Origin: Roseimaritima ulvae
Lineage (GTDB): Bacteria; Planctomycetota; Planctomycetia; Pirellulales; Pirellulaceae
Assembly: GCF_008065135.1 (NCBI RefSeq)
Contig: NZ_CP042914.1
Span: 3,472,001-3,536,000, forward strand
Reading direction: 5' to 3'
DNA: 64,000 bases
Under the pieces are notes generated by a model that did not search any database, was not told the origin of the DNA, and was given only the letters and a program-made list of their open reading frames with translations. This document shows, piece after piece, positions 53,385-60,873 of this stretch (position 1 is its first letter; every line of letters begins with the position of its first letter). The translations under genes were made by a program, and so were the position numbers.

Positions 53385-54656
53385 ATGCTATTGCCTTGGA
53401 CTTGTTCGATTTGTGCGCTGCGTTGCGACGACGTGTTGCTCGAGCGTGCGCCGCAAGGCATCGCGGTCCGTCCCGACTGTGGCTTGGCCAGCGAGTGGAT
53501 CGAACGACTGGCCAGCGGCCCGCGGCGAAAGCCGGCGGTGCGTGGTCGGGAGGTGACTTGGGAGGCGGCTTTGGCTGCGGCACGTTCCATCGTCCAGGAC
53601 GCCAACCGCCTGGCGATTCGCGGCAGCACCCCGGATGTGCAAACCGCCCGGGCCGCCTGTGAGCTGGCCGCTGCGGCGGGCGCGGTGCTGGATTTTGTCT
53701 CTCCTCCCGCCGCTCACACGCTGGCCGCTGCGGTCTCCCGCGATGGCCTGACAACCGCCACGCTGGGCGACGTGCGGCAACACGCCGACCGCATCGTGCG
53801 GATCGGTCGCCCGAATCGCCGCTGGCCGCGACTGGACGAACGCTTTACCGCCGGCAAACCAACGCTGGCCGTGCTGCCAGCGATCGCCAACCACACCGCG
53901 GAAGCCTCCGCGGCGGAACGCCAGACGCAAGAAAATCTGGCGCAGGAAGACCAGACGACCGCGGATGCGAACACGCTGTGTTTGCAAACCGGTTGGCTGG
54001 ACTGGTTGCGAAGCGTGTTGCTGCAGCTGCAAACATCGCCCGCGCAGCACACCGATGTCTCGCCGGCGGCCGAGCGTTTAATTTCCTTTCTTCGTGGCGG
54101 CCGTTATATCGCCTTGATCATCGCCGACGACGCATGGAGTGGCGGCGAGGATGCAGAAAGTGGCAGTTGGTGGCTGCGATTGGTCGAACGCTTGGGACGG
54201 GACGCACGCTGTGTATTGTTGTTACCCGATACCAATGCGGCGGTTCGGCAAACCTTGCTATGGCGGACCGGGTTCTCGGGACCTGTAACGTTTTCCCAGC
54301 ACACCCCCAGCCTGTCGCCGGTTGCTGCCCGCTGCGATGCGGCCGTGCAACTGTGCCCGTCGTTCGCAGCAACACCAGCGTCGGGTGCTGAACCGGACTC
54401 CGTCGACGCCGGCCTGCCGACCGTGTTATTGGGCGACCACGCCACACCGGATGCTTCGATCGAATCGGCTGCCGTCTTTCTGCCGGTCGGCTGGGCGGGC
54501 ATCGATCACGCGGGCACCACCGTTCGCGGCGATGGGACGGTTACACTAGGTTTGCAGCCGTTGCCGGATACGGTTCTGCCTCACCCAAACCCCCACCGCG
54601 CAGCCGACGTGCTGGCGGAATTTACCAACGCAATCGCGCACCAGGAACGGGCCTAG
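53385..54656 (+). CDS. FhcB/FwdB-like formylmethanofuran dehydrogenase subunit B homologue
   Basis: 423 residues. The N-terminal W-T-C7-S-I-C10-A-L-R-C14-D-D-V matches the C-x2-C-x3-C-D-D start of FwdB/FhcB, followed by TWEAALAAARSIVQDANRLAIRG, the molybdopterin-oxidoreductase-like Rossmann region of that family. Planctomycetes carry the tetrahydromethanopterin-linked C1 pathway, in which Fhc releases formate; FhcB there is shorter than the archaeal catalytic subunit and lacks the molybdenum or tungsten site, in line with this length. The other Fhc genes (A, C, D) are not in the window. The middle third (about 160-230) is weakly conserved and Ala/Gln/Thr-rich. The next gene, a histidine kinase, starts directly after the stop codon, so the two are translated together. 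The family call is moderate, since only the N-terminal signature is strong. Confidence 0.68.
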   Translation: MLLPWTCSICALRCDDVLLERAPQGIAVRPDCGLASEWIERLASGPRRKPAVRGREVTWEAALAAARSIVQDANRLAIRGSTPDVQTARAACELAAAAGAVLDFVSPPAAHTLAAAVSRDGLTTATLGDVRQHADRIVRIGRPNRRWPRLDERFTAGKPTLAVLPAIANHTAEASAAERQTQENLAQEDQTTADANTLCLQTGWLDWLRSVLLQLQTSPAQHTDVSPAAERLISFLRGGRYIALIIADDAWSGGEDAESGSWWLRLVERLGRDARCVLLLPDTNAAVRQTLLWRTGFSGPVTFSQHTPSLSPVAARCDAAVQLCPSFAATPASGAEPDSVDAGLPTVLLGDHATPDASIESAAVFLPVGWAGIDHAGTTVRGDGTVTLGLQPLPDTVLPHPNPHRAADVLAEFTNAIAHQERA

Positions 54657-55400
54657 ATGTCGGACGACGTACGGAACGCAAAGACGGAAACCACCGAAAC
54701 GCTCCGCAGGCAGTACGAGGAACTGGCGGAGTTGGCCGGTTCCTTGGCGCACGAAATTAAAAACCCGCTATCGGTGATTCATATGAACATCGACTTGTTA
54801 AGCGAGGAGTTGGGCGATATCGAAGCTCCCGCGCGACAACGGGCGATCAACAAAGTCGATATCGTGCGGCAACAGTGCGAGCGGATGGAAAACCTGCTGC
54901 GCGACTTTCTGCGCTTCGCTCGGCTGCGTGAAATCGACCTCACCCCCGGCAGCCTGAATCACCAGATCGATCGCGTCCTGCGGGCCTATGAAGCGCAGGC
55001 CGAACAGCAGAACGTGGACGTCGAAATGTATCTGGACGCCGACCTGCCGGCGATCATGTTGAACAGCGACACGCTGCAGGCGGCGCTGATGAATCTGGTC
55101 AAAAATGCCCTCGAAGCGATGCAGCATGGCGGGCAATTGGTGGTTCGCACCTACAGCACCCGCGGCGGGGTGGCGTTGGAATTAATCGACAACGGGCCGG
55201 GCATGGAAGACAGCACGGTGATCCACATGTTCGAACCGTTTTACAGCACCAAGAGCGGCGGCTCGGGCCTGGGCCTGCCGACGGCGCGGAAAATCATCGA
55301 AGCCCACGGCGGCGGAATCACCGTGCAAAGTGAACCCGGCCGCGGCACGCGATTCGTGCTGGCCTTCCCCGTGCCGCGACGATTAGGAGGCGGGGGGTAG
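54657..55400 (+). CDS. Soluble NtrB-like histidine kinase
   Basis: 247 residues without transmembrane segments or sensor domain. A short coiled-coil start leads into HisKA with the phosphoacceptor in GSLAHEIKNPLSVIHMNIDLL, then HATPase_c: N-box ALMNLVKNALEAM, G1 ELIDNGPGMED, F-box MFEPFYSTKSGGSGLGL and G2 KIIEAHGGGITVQSEPGRGT. The H-E-I-K-N-P-L pattern and overall brevity are those of NtrB/AtoS cores. The ATG follows the FhcB-like stop codon with no gap. No receiver-domain gene is adjacent, so its partner is unknown. The Gly-rich tail (RRLGGGG) is probably non-functional. Confidence 0.94.
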   Translation: MSDDVRNAKTETTETLRRQYEELAELAGSLAHEIKNPLSVIHMNIDLLSEELGDIEAPARQRAINKVDIVRQQCERMENLLRDFLRFARLREIDLTPGSLNHQIDRVLRAYEAQAEQQNVDVEMYLDADLPAIMLNSDTLQAALMNLVKNALEAMQHGGQLVVRTYSTRGGVALELIDNGPGMEDSTVIHMFEPFYSTKSGGSGLGLPTARKIIEAHGGGITVQSEPGRGTRFVLAFPVPRRLGGGG

Positions 55401-55890
55401 TTGTTGGTTGTTGGTTGAGCGGCAAGCTGCGGATAGGTCAGCGGGCTGGAAAATCGCTTTGGGTGAAGGCGGAAATGCGAAAGTAGAAATGCAGAATGAC
55501 AAATGGGGCCGATCGCCTGACAATTTGCAATTCCCTGGAGACGCAGCAGCGCGCGGCGACCTCGTTTAACCCGTAGCCGCAGGAGCCTCAACCCGTTCGG
55601 CACGCCCCCTTACGCGGGCGCAGGCTCCGCGGGCGCAGGCGTTGTCGGCCGGAGCGTTGCAGTCGAAGCGAATCGATGGTGCGTATCGAACGGCAAAACC
55701 AACATCTGAGTCAGCCCGCGCCGGCGCGTGCAAAGACGCCTGACTTAGTAGAAAATCACCCACCCAGAGGGACGGTGATTTATAAATGGTGATCCTAGCA
55801 CGTATCGGTCGCTGACGGCACAACCGCATCAGCCGCGAAGCGGCGGCGTGATGTAGCCATGGGCGCGAGCCCATGGAACCGCAACCAACA
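55401..55890. other. Gene-free region with REP hairpin and GGGTTAAACGA word
   Basis: 490 bases between convergent genes. 55562-55584 is a minus-strand copy of CTGCGGCTACGGGTTAAACGA. 55828-55876 repeats part of the 217-bp BIME: CATCAGCCGCGAAGCGGCGGCG, then a GTAG hairpin (55853-55876, arms CCATGGGC/GCCCATGG, loop GCGA). GGGACGGTGATTTATAAATGG near 55770 has no clear role. No protein is supported, and no intrinsic terminator with a T-tract was found for either gene. Confidence 0.7.
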
Positions 55891-56928
55891 TCACTCCTGC
55901 GGTCGGACGACGACTTTCATTTGATCGGGGTCGCCGGCGTGCAGGCGTTTGAACCAGGCGGGGCCTTCGGACAGGGGGATCTGCTGGGTGATCAATGGCG
56001 CCACCTTGATTGCTCCGCTTTCCATCATCGCGATGCAGGCCGGGTATTCGCCGTTGCAGCCACAGGTTCCTCGCAGCGTAATTTCGCGGGTGACGACCGA
56101 TTGCAAAGGCAACTCGATCGTGGGGCTGACGTTGCCGACCAGGGTCACGTTGCCGCCTTTGCGGACCGCAGCGATGGCGGTCTGGATCGTGCCGGTGGCG
56201 CCGACCACTTCTAACGCCACGTCCGCGCCGCGTCCACTCGTCAGTTCCGCGACCCGCTGTGGCACGTCTACTTCGTTGGCGTTCAGCGTGACATCGGCGC
56301 CCAGTTGGCGAGCGACGTCGAGGCGTTTTTGGTTGACGTCGACGGCGATCACCGTGTTGGCGCCGGCGGCGCGGATCGCTTGCAGCGTTAACAATCCGAT
56401 CATCCCGGAGCCGACGACCAGAGCCGTATCACCCAGTTCCACCGGAGTCACATTGGCGGCGTGCACGGCCACCGAAACGGCTTCGATCAGCGCGGCGTGT
56501 TCGGAGGGCAAACCGTCGGGCAGTTTGTAAACGATGTGCTGGGGCACCGCGATCAACTCGGCGAACGCACCGTGACGACGATACTCGCCGCAGGACACGC
56601 CCAACACGCGGCGGTTGTCGCACAGGTTGGCATGGCCGCGGCGACAGAAGTGGCATTCGCCGCAGGACACCATCGAATCAAACGTGACGCGGTCGCCGGC
56701 GGCAAACCCCGTGACCTGCTCGCCCACCGCTTCCACCACGCCGGCGGCTTCGTGGCCCATCACCAGCGGCGGAATTCGCCGGCCCGTGCTGCCGTCAAAG
56801 CCGTGGATGTCGCTGCCGCAGATTCCGCAGGCCTCGACTCGTACCAACACGTCCGCCGGCCCCACCTCGGGTTCGGGGACGTCCGTGACAATCATCTGTT
56901 CGTATTCGGTCAGCAACAGCGCTTTCAT
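55891..56928 (-). CDS. Zinc-dependent medium-chain alcohol/polyol dehydrogenase
   Basis: 345 residues, the normal length. Catalytic zinc site: C37 in EACGICGSDIHG and the G-H-E of VMGHEAAGVV; structural zinc cysteines in CGECHFCRRGHANLC. Cofactor domain: the Rossmann motif G-S-G-M-I-G in ALVVGSGMIGLLTLQAI followed by Asp in VIAVDVNQKRL, which indicates NAD rather than NADP. The closest families are sorbitol/threonine/galactitol dehydrogenases; the substrate cannot be told from sequence. It oxidises a secondary or primary alcohol to the carbonyl with NAD. It stands alone, with the hypothetical gene at 56992 upstream on the same strand (63 bp), so co-transcription is possible. Confidence 0.94.
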   Translation of the reverse strand: MKALLLTEYEQMIVTDVPEPEVGPADVLVRVEACGICGSDIHGFDGSTGRRIPPLVMGHEAAGVVEAVGEQVTGFAAGDRVTFDSMVSCGECHFCRRGHANLCDNRRVLGVSCGEYRRHGAFAELIAVPQHIVYKLPDGLPSEHAALIEAVSVAVHAANVTPVELGDTALVVGSGMIGLLTLQAIRAAGANTVIAVDVNQKRLDVARQLGADVTLNANEVDVPQRVAELTSGRGADVALEVVGATGTIQTAIAAVRKGGNVTLVGNVSPTIELPLQSVVTREITLRGTCGCNGEYPACIAMMESGAIKVAPLITQQIPLSEGPAWFKRLHAGDPDQMKVVVRPQE

Positions 56929-56991
56929 AGGGATCGAATCATTCGCAATTCAAGGCAGCGGAAACGACGCGATGCGACCACGGCGGCACCG

Positions 56992-57540
56992 CTACGTCGG
57001 TAATTGCCGCGGGTACGGCGGTCGCTCGGCGCGGGGAGGTTTTCCTCCGGTCGCTTCCTGCCACCGCCGTCGTTCCACGGCTGATGCGTAGTATCTTAGC
57101 CAGGTTTGTTCGTCGTCGTCATCCAAGCAACGCCAATGAAGGAAATTGCGTGGCAAATCGACCTTCTTTTCGCAACACGGCAGGATGTCGCGGTAGATGA
57201 TCGTATACAACTGCCGGTCCGACAGGTGGTCGGTGCACTCCAGGACCACGTGGGCCTGGTACAGCTGCTGAATCGTCTCATTCAACCGCTGCTGGAGCTG
57301 ATCGTCCTGCAGCGATTCTGGGTGCGGCAATTGCAACGGCGGGTTGAACCAATTGGCAATCGGCATCGCTGGAGCGCGTTCCCAGGCCAACATCGAGGCC
57401 AGGTATTCGTTCTCCACCGTCAAGGGCATCCGCACGACGCCGTCGACCGACTCGTCAATGTACGGCTCCAACTCATCGCGCAACCGCGCGTTGTCCAGCA
57501 ACAACTCGACTTCTTTAGTTACAGGCTGCGTATCGCTCAT
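56992..57540 (-). CDS. Conserved-looking hypothetical protein, about 182 residues
   Basis: ATG at 57540 (MSDTQPVTKEVELLLDNARLRDELEPYIDE) is preferred over an upstream ATG at 57639, because the extra 33 residues look like untranslated leader. The sequence is acidic at the N-terminus, mostly helical, with WERAPAMPIANWF and LQLPHPESLQDDQLQQRLNETIQQLY in the middle and YRDILPCCEKKVDLP then HWRCLDDDDEQTWLRYY near the end. The cysteine pair and the Trp-rich end suggest a compact soluble domain. I do not recognise the family. Similar short acidic proteins with a LPxCxEK-like motif occur near housekeeping genes in Planctomycetes, but I cannot confirm this. Real coding is supported by the length, the start and the absence of repeats. 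Confidence 0.72.
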   Translation of the reverse strand: MSDTQPVTKEVELLLDNARLRDELEPYIDESVDGVVRMPLTVENEYLASMLAWERAPAMPIANWFNPPLQLPHPESLQDDQLQQRLNETIQQLYQAHVVLECTDHLSDRQLYTIIYRDILPCCEKKVDLPRNFLHWRCLDDDDEQTWLRYYASAVERRRWQEATGGKPPRAERPPYPRQLPT

Positions 57541-58058
57541 TTCGAACGCGTCTCTCGATTGTTGTTCCACAACTGGCCGATCCCATCCATCACGGGCAAC
57601 ACACCCGCGGCGAGCAGCCACGGTTCCGATAGTATCCATCCCCCGGCTCGACTCAACTACTTTTATAGTGAAAAGGCTTCTTTAAGCCCTTTTTGGGAGA
57701 GCGTTCCCTGTCCTGATCGTTACCAGTGTTACGGATTAACGGGAGAATCAACAACCTTGCCCGCAGTGCCTAATCGCCCCAAACACGGTCTTCCCTACAA
57801 GCTGCCAAAATCCGCGTTAAGGCCCGCCCAATCGGCAGAATCCGGCCGCCACCAAAGCCAGGGCAACCTAGGGTTGAGGTGGGGCAGCGGAAAGCAGCGG
57901 GGCAGTGAGACGGTGAGGCGGTGGATAATGTGGGGCGGTGAGAATAGGACCCAAAGGACGGAAGGGACCTAAAGGACGTTTTGCAGCGCCCGCCGTCCCT
58001 TTGGTCCTTTACGTCCCTTTGGTCCTTTACGTCCCTTCAGTCGCAACACCAACAACCC
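57541..58058. other. Divergent intergenic region with mirrored GGACC/GGTCC short repeats
   Basis: 518 bases between divergently read genes. 57949-57976 carries AAAGGACGGAAGGGACCTAAAGGACG and 57994-58037 carries its inverse, CCCTTTGGTCCTTTACGTCCC twice over; the two halves can pair around a 15-base loop. 57880-57945 is a G-rich run of GGGGCAG/GGTGAGG words. GGCTTCTTTAAGCC at 57676-57689 is a small perfect palindrome. No gene is seen. Confidence 0.65.
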
Positions 58059-58718
58059 ATGTCCCTCATTCAATCATCTTTGCGTGCAGCTTACCGTGGC
58101 ATCCGCCGGGCGGCGGTGTTAGACGTTAAGCGGTTGCTGCATTTGCCGGCCTCGGCGGAGGTCGACCAGCCGGTGCCGGCGGGCTATACGCTGGCGGTGC
58201 TGGGGGCGGACGAGTTGGAACGCAGGTTGGCCGCCGGAACGGCGCCGGCGTCAATCGGCATCCCCGGACGTTTGGCCGACGGTCGCCAAAATCTGATCGC
58301 GGCCTTTTCCGGAGGCCAGGTCGCCGCCTACGTATGGTTGGCGCGTGACTGGGTGTCGGCCGAGGAAAACTTCAGCCGCAGCCGGCATTTGGGGACCAGT
58401 TTGCAGCTGCCCGAGGGGGCCGTGTTTGTGCACACCGCATTCACCGAACCGGCTCATCGCGGACGAAGACTGTTGGGCGGCATGCTGGGCTGGGCCCGGG
58501 CCGGTGGCGTGGTCGGTGCGGAGCGGATGTTCGCCACCATGGACTGGACCAACGAACCCTCACGAAGGGCCTTCAAACACCTCGGCTTCCAGCCGCTGGG
58601 GTTGATCTACCGGATGGGCCGCGGAGTGATTCAGTGCAGTCTGTACCCGGCGGCGGCCGCGGAGCTGGGATTGCAGGTCGCGACCCGCTGCGGAGGGGTG
58701 CGGCTGGCTGTCGGCTGA
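58059..58718 (+). CDS. GNAT-type acetyltransferase-like protein
   Basis: 219 residues from ATG 58059 (MSLIQSSLRAAYRG); the upstream in-frame ATG at 57981 lies in short-repeat DNA and gives WSFTSLWSFTSL, so it is rejected. The N-terminal 55 residues are variable. The later part shows the acetyl-CoA site: VFVHTAFTEPAHRGRRLLGGMLGWARAGGVVGAERMFATMDWTNEPSRRAFKHLGFQPLGLIYRMG, of which H-R-G-R-R-L-L-G is the R/Q-x-x-G-x-G/A signature and N-E-P-S-R-R-A-F-K-H-L-G-F is the typical last helix-strand. Substrate unknown. It precedes dnaA by 470 bp on the same strand and ends in a basic, Gly-rich tail. Confidence 0.8.
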   Translation: MSLIQSSLRAAYRGIRRAAVLDVKRLLHLPASAEVDQPVPAGYTLAVLGADELERRLAAGTAPASIGIPGRLADGRQNLIAAFSGGQVAAYVWLARDWVSAEENFSRSRHLGTSLQLPEGAVFVHTAFTEPAHRGRRLLGGMLGWARAGGVVGAERMFATMDWTNEPSRRAFKHLGFQPLGLIYRMGRGVIQCSLYPAAAAELGLQVATRCGGVRLAVG

Positions 58719-59190
58719 TGGCCCTGTGGATCTTTAGTGGAACGCTGTTTTTTGCTAGCAATGCCCTAAGTGGTTATGGCATAATGGATTGCGAATATGA
58801 AAGGTTCGTTAATTTAAGGCGAAGCCCAATCGCTCGACAGCTTTTCCACCGATCGTCAAACTGCGTGTGCAGGCGTTGGCCCGGCGTTGCCGAGGATGGA
58901 AACCATGGGCTTTGCAGGCCGGGACGCGGTTGTTCGAGGCCCGCCAAATATTCCACTGCCAGACTGTTTGACTCCATTGCTAGCTGCCATACAATTCCCG
59001 CCTGTCGTCACCCAACGAAGGAACAAATCAGGGGCCATGTTGCCGCCCAGCGGAGCTCGGTTGTGCGCTTCTAGCCACGATGCTTTCGGCTGCCCCTATA
59101 GACTGGATTGGGTTCACTATTCGCTACTGGCCATCGTCCATGAGGGAGGGTTGCGCTACCGGTATGCACCAGCTGAATCAAGCAGGTGGC
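58719..59190. other. Region upstream of dnaA
   Basis: 472 bases. An AT-richer patch at 58745-58820 contains GGTTATGGCATAATGG, where CATAAT could be a -10 box. Imperfect DnaA-box-like words (CTGTGGATC at 58725, TTTTCCACC at 58843) occur, but no perfect TTATNCACA and no cluster. I therefore do not call a replication origin. An in-frame upstream extension of dnaA to ATG 59080 exists but lacks the DnaA N-terminal pattern. Confidence 0.45.
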
Positions 59191-60858
59191 ATGGATGTCG
59201 CTGAAGAACTCAAGGATGCGCTGCGCCAGCGGATGGGCGCCGATCGCTACGCCCTCTGGTTTGGGCAAGGCGTGGCATTACAAGCGGACACCGGGGGCGT
59301 TATCGTCACGGCGGACAATTCGTTTGCGGCCGATCGTTTGCGGGCTCGCCATTTCGCCGACTTGCGTGCCGCGGCACGTGCGGTGTGTGGCCCTGAGGCC
59401 GACGTTAAGATCGTCTGCGCCGAGCCGGCGGCGGCCCCTGGGGTGTCTCCAGCCCAGGCGGGTTCCCAACCAGACAACTCTGACCCAGGCAACTCCGACC
59501 CAGGCACGTTTAACCCAGGCGATTCCGACCCAGGCGATTCCGACTCGACGTATACCCAAACCGATGGCCCCCACTTCGGGCCGACTGTCGCCGGTGGTTC
59601 GCATCGGCAGCCCGGCCGCGCAGCGGAAGCGACGGTGCAAGCCGAGTGTTTGCCCGCTTTTGGCGAGCCGGCAGCGATGAGTGAAGCGCAACCGCGTGGA
59701 GCGCGGCGGACCCGTGGAGGTCCTCGGACATTGTCGATGCCGAGCAACGCCGGTGGCAAAGCCCCAGCGGCTCGCTCGGCCGCCGAACAAACGGGGCAGG
59801 CGGCTGCCACGACGCGGTGGGCGATGTCGCTAAGCCGATTTGTGGTCGGGGAGAGCAATGAGTTGGCGCATACGGCGACGCGGATGATCGTCGAGCAGCC
59901 GGGGTCGGCATCGCCGGTGTTCTTCTGGGGGCCTTCGGGCACGGGAAAAACGCATTTATTGACCGGCGTGCGTGATTGTCTGCGTCGCAAGCACCGTTTG
60001 CCACGCGTCATTCAGTTGACCGCTGAAGACTTTACCAACGACTTTACCACGGCCCTCCGCGGCAGCGGCTTGCCGGCATTTCGTCGTCGTTATCGCGACG
60101 TGGATGCTTTATTGGTCGACGATGTGCAGTTTTTTGGCGGCAACAAGCGGGCCACATTGCGAGAGTTATTGCACACCGTGGATGCTTTGCTGCGAACCCG
60201 CAAACAGCTGGTGTTTGCGGCCGACCGCCCGCCGATGGAGATCGACGGATTGCCGGCCGAGCTGGCGGGCCGGTTAAGCGGTGGGATGATGTGCAGTATC
60301 CGCCCCTTGGACGTGGCTTCACGCCGGGCGGTATTGCAGCAGTTTGCCGCAATGGTAGGATTGGAATTGCCCGAAACGTTGCTGACTCCCTTGTCCGAAG
60401 CGGCCACGGGCGACGGACGCGTGTTGTCGGGTTTGGTCAATCAGATCCGTGCCTATGCTCAGATGCGAGGCCAGCTGCCGAGTTGGCAACAGGTGCTCGA
60501 TTCGGCAGCCGGAGAGTTGCTGCGGTCGGCCGCGCCGATCATTGGGATGGGAGATATTCAGAAAGCGGTTTGCGATGCGTTTGGTCTGCCCAGCGGGACG
60601 CTGCAGTCGCGTGGCCAGCAGCGAAGTGTCAGTCAGCCGCGGATGTTGGCGATGTATCTGGCACGCCAGTACACGCGAGCCGCTTACAGCGAGATCGGTG
60701 GATACTTTGGCAACCGCAGTCACTCCACGGTGATCGCGGCCACCAAACGGGTGGAAGGCTGGTTGAGCCCTGAGACGGGGGCCGCGGGGGAAACGCCTGA
60801 AGCGATGCGGATTCGTCAAGCGGCCGCGGCGATCGAAAACATGTTGCGTACCGGATAG
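59191..60858 (+). CDS. dnaA: Chromosomal replication initiator DnaA
   Basis: 555 residues from ATG 59191 (MDVAEELKDALRQRMGADRYALWF), with AGCAGGTGG upstream; M at 59164 or 59080 are less likely. Domain I is about 1-80. Domain II (about 85-220) is long and contains a short-period acidic repeat (D/N-S-D-P-G) coded by CCAGGC(AACT/GATT)CCGA words. Domain III AAA+: FVVGESNELA, Walker A GPSGTGKTHLL, Walker B ALLVDDVQFFGG, sensor and arginine-finger region GRLSGGMMCSIRPLD. Domain IV DNA binding: QPRMLAMYLARQYTRAAYSEIGGYFGNRSHSTVIAATKRV, where the G-N-R-S-H-S-T-V segment is the DnaA-box reader. It binds the origin, melts it and loads DnaB. The dnaB gene follows after 15 bp, an unusual partner. Confidence 0.95.
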   Translation: MDVAEELKDALRQRMGADRYALWFGQGVALQADTGGVIVTADNSFAADRLRARHFADLRAAARAVCGPEADVKIVCAEPAAAPGVSPAQAGSQPDNSDPGNSDPGTFNPGDSDPGDSDSTYTQTDGPHFGPTVAGGSHRQPGRAAEATVQAECLPAFGEPAAMSEAQPRGARRTRGGPRTLSMPSNAGGKAPAARSAAEQTGQAAATTRWAMSLSRFVVGESNELAHTATRMIVEQPGSASPVFFWGPSGTGKTHLLTGVRDCLRRKHRLPRVIQLTAEDFTNDFTTALRGSGLPAFRRRYRDVDALLVDDVQFFGGNKRATLRELLHTVDALLRTRKQLVFAADRPPMEIDGLPAELAGRLSGGMMCSIRPLDVASRRAVLQQFAAMVGLELPETLLTPLSEAATGDGRVLSGLVNQIRAYAQMRGQLPSWQQVLDSAAGELLRSAAPIIGMGDIQKAVCDAFGLPSGTLQSRGQQRSVSQPRMLAMYLARQYTRAAYSEIGGYFGNRSHSTVIAATKRVEGWLSPETGAAGETPEAMRIRQAAAAIENMLRTG

Positions 60859-60873
60859 GAAGCTTCCAAAGGA

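Noticed and set aside
58719-59190. Replication origin beside dnaA
   Set aside because: Only single imperfect DnaA-box-like words were found, with no cluster and no clear AT-rich unwinding tract.
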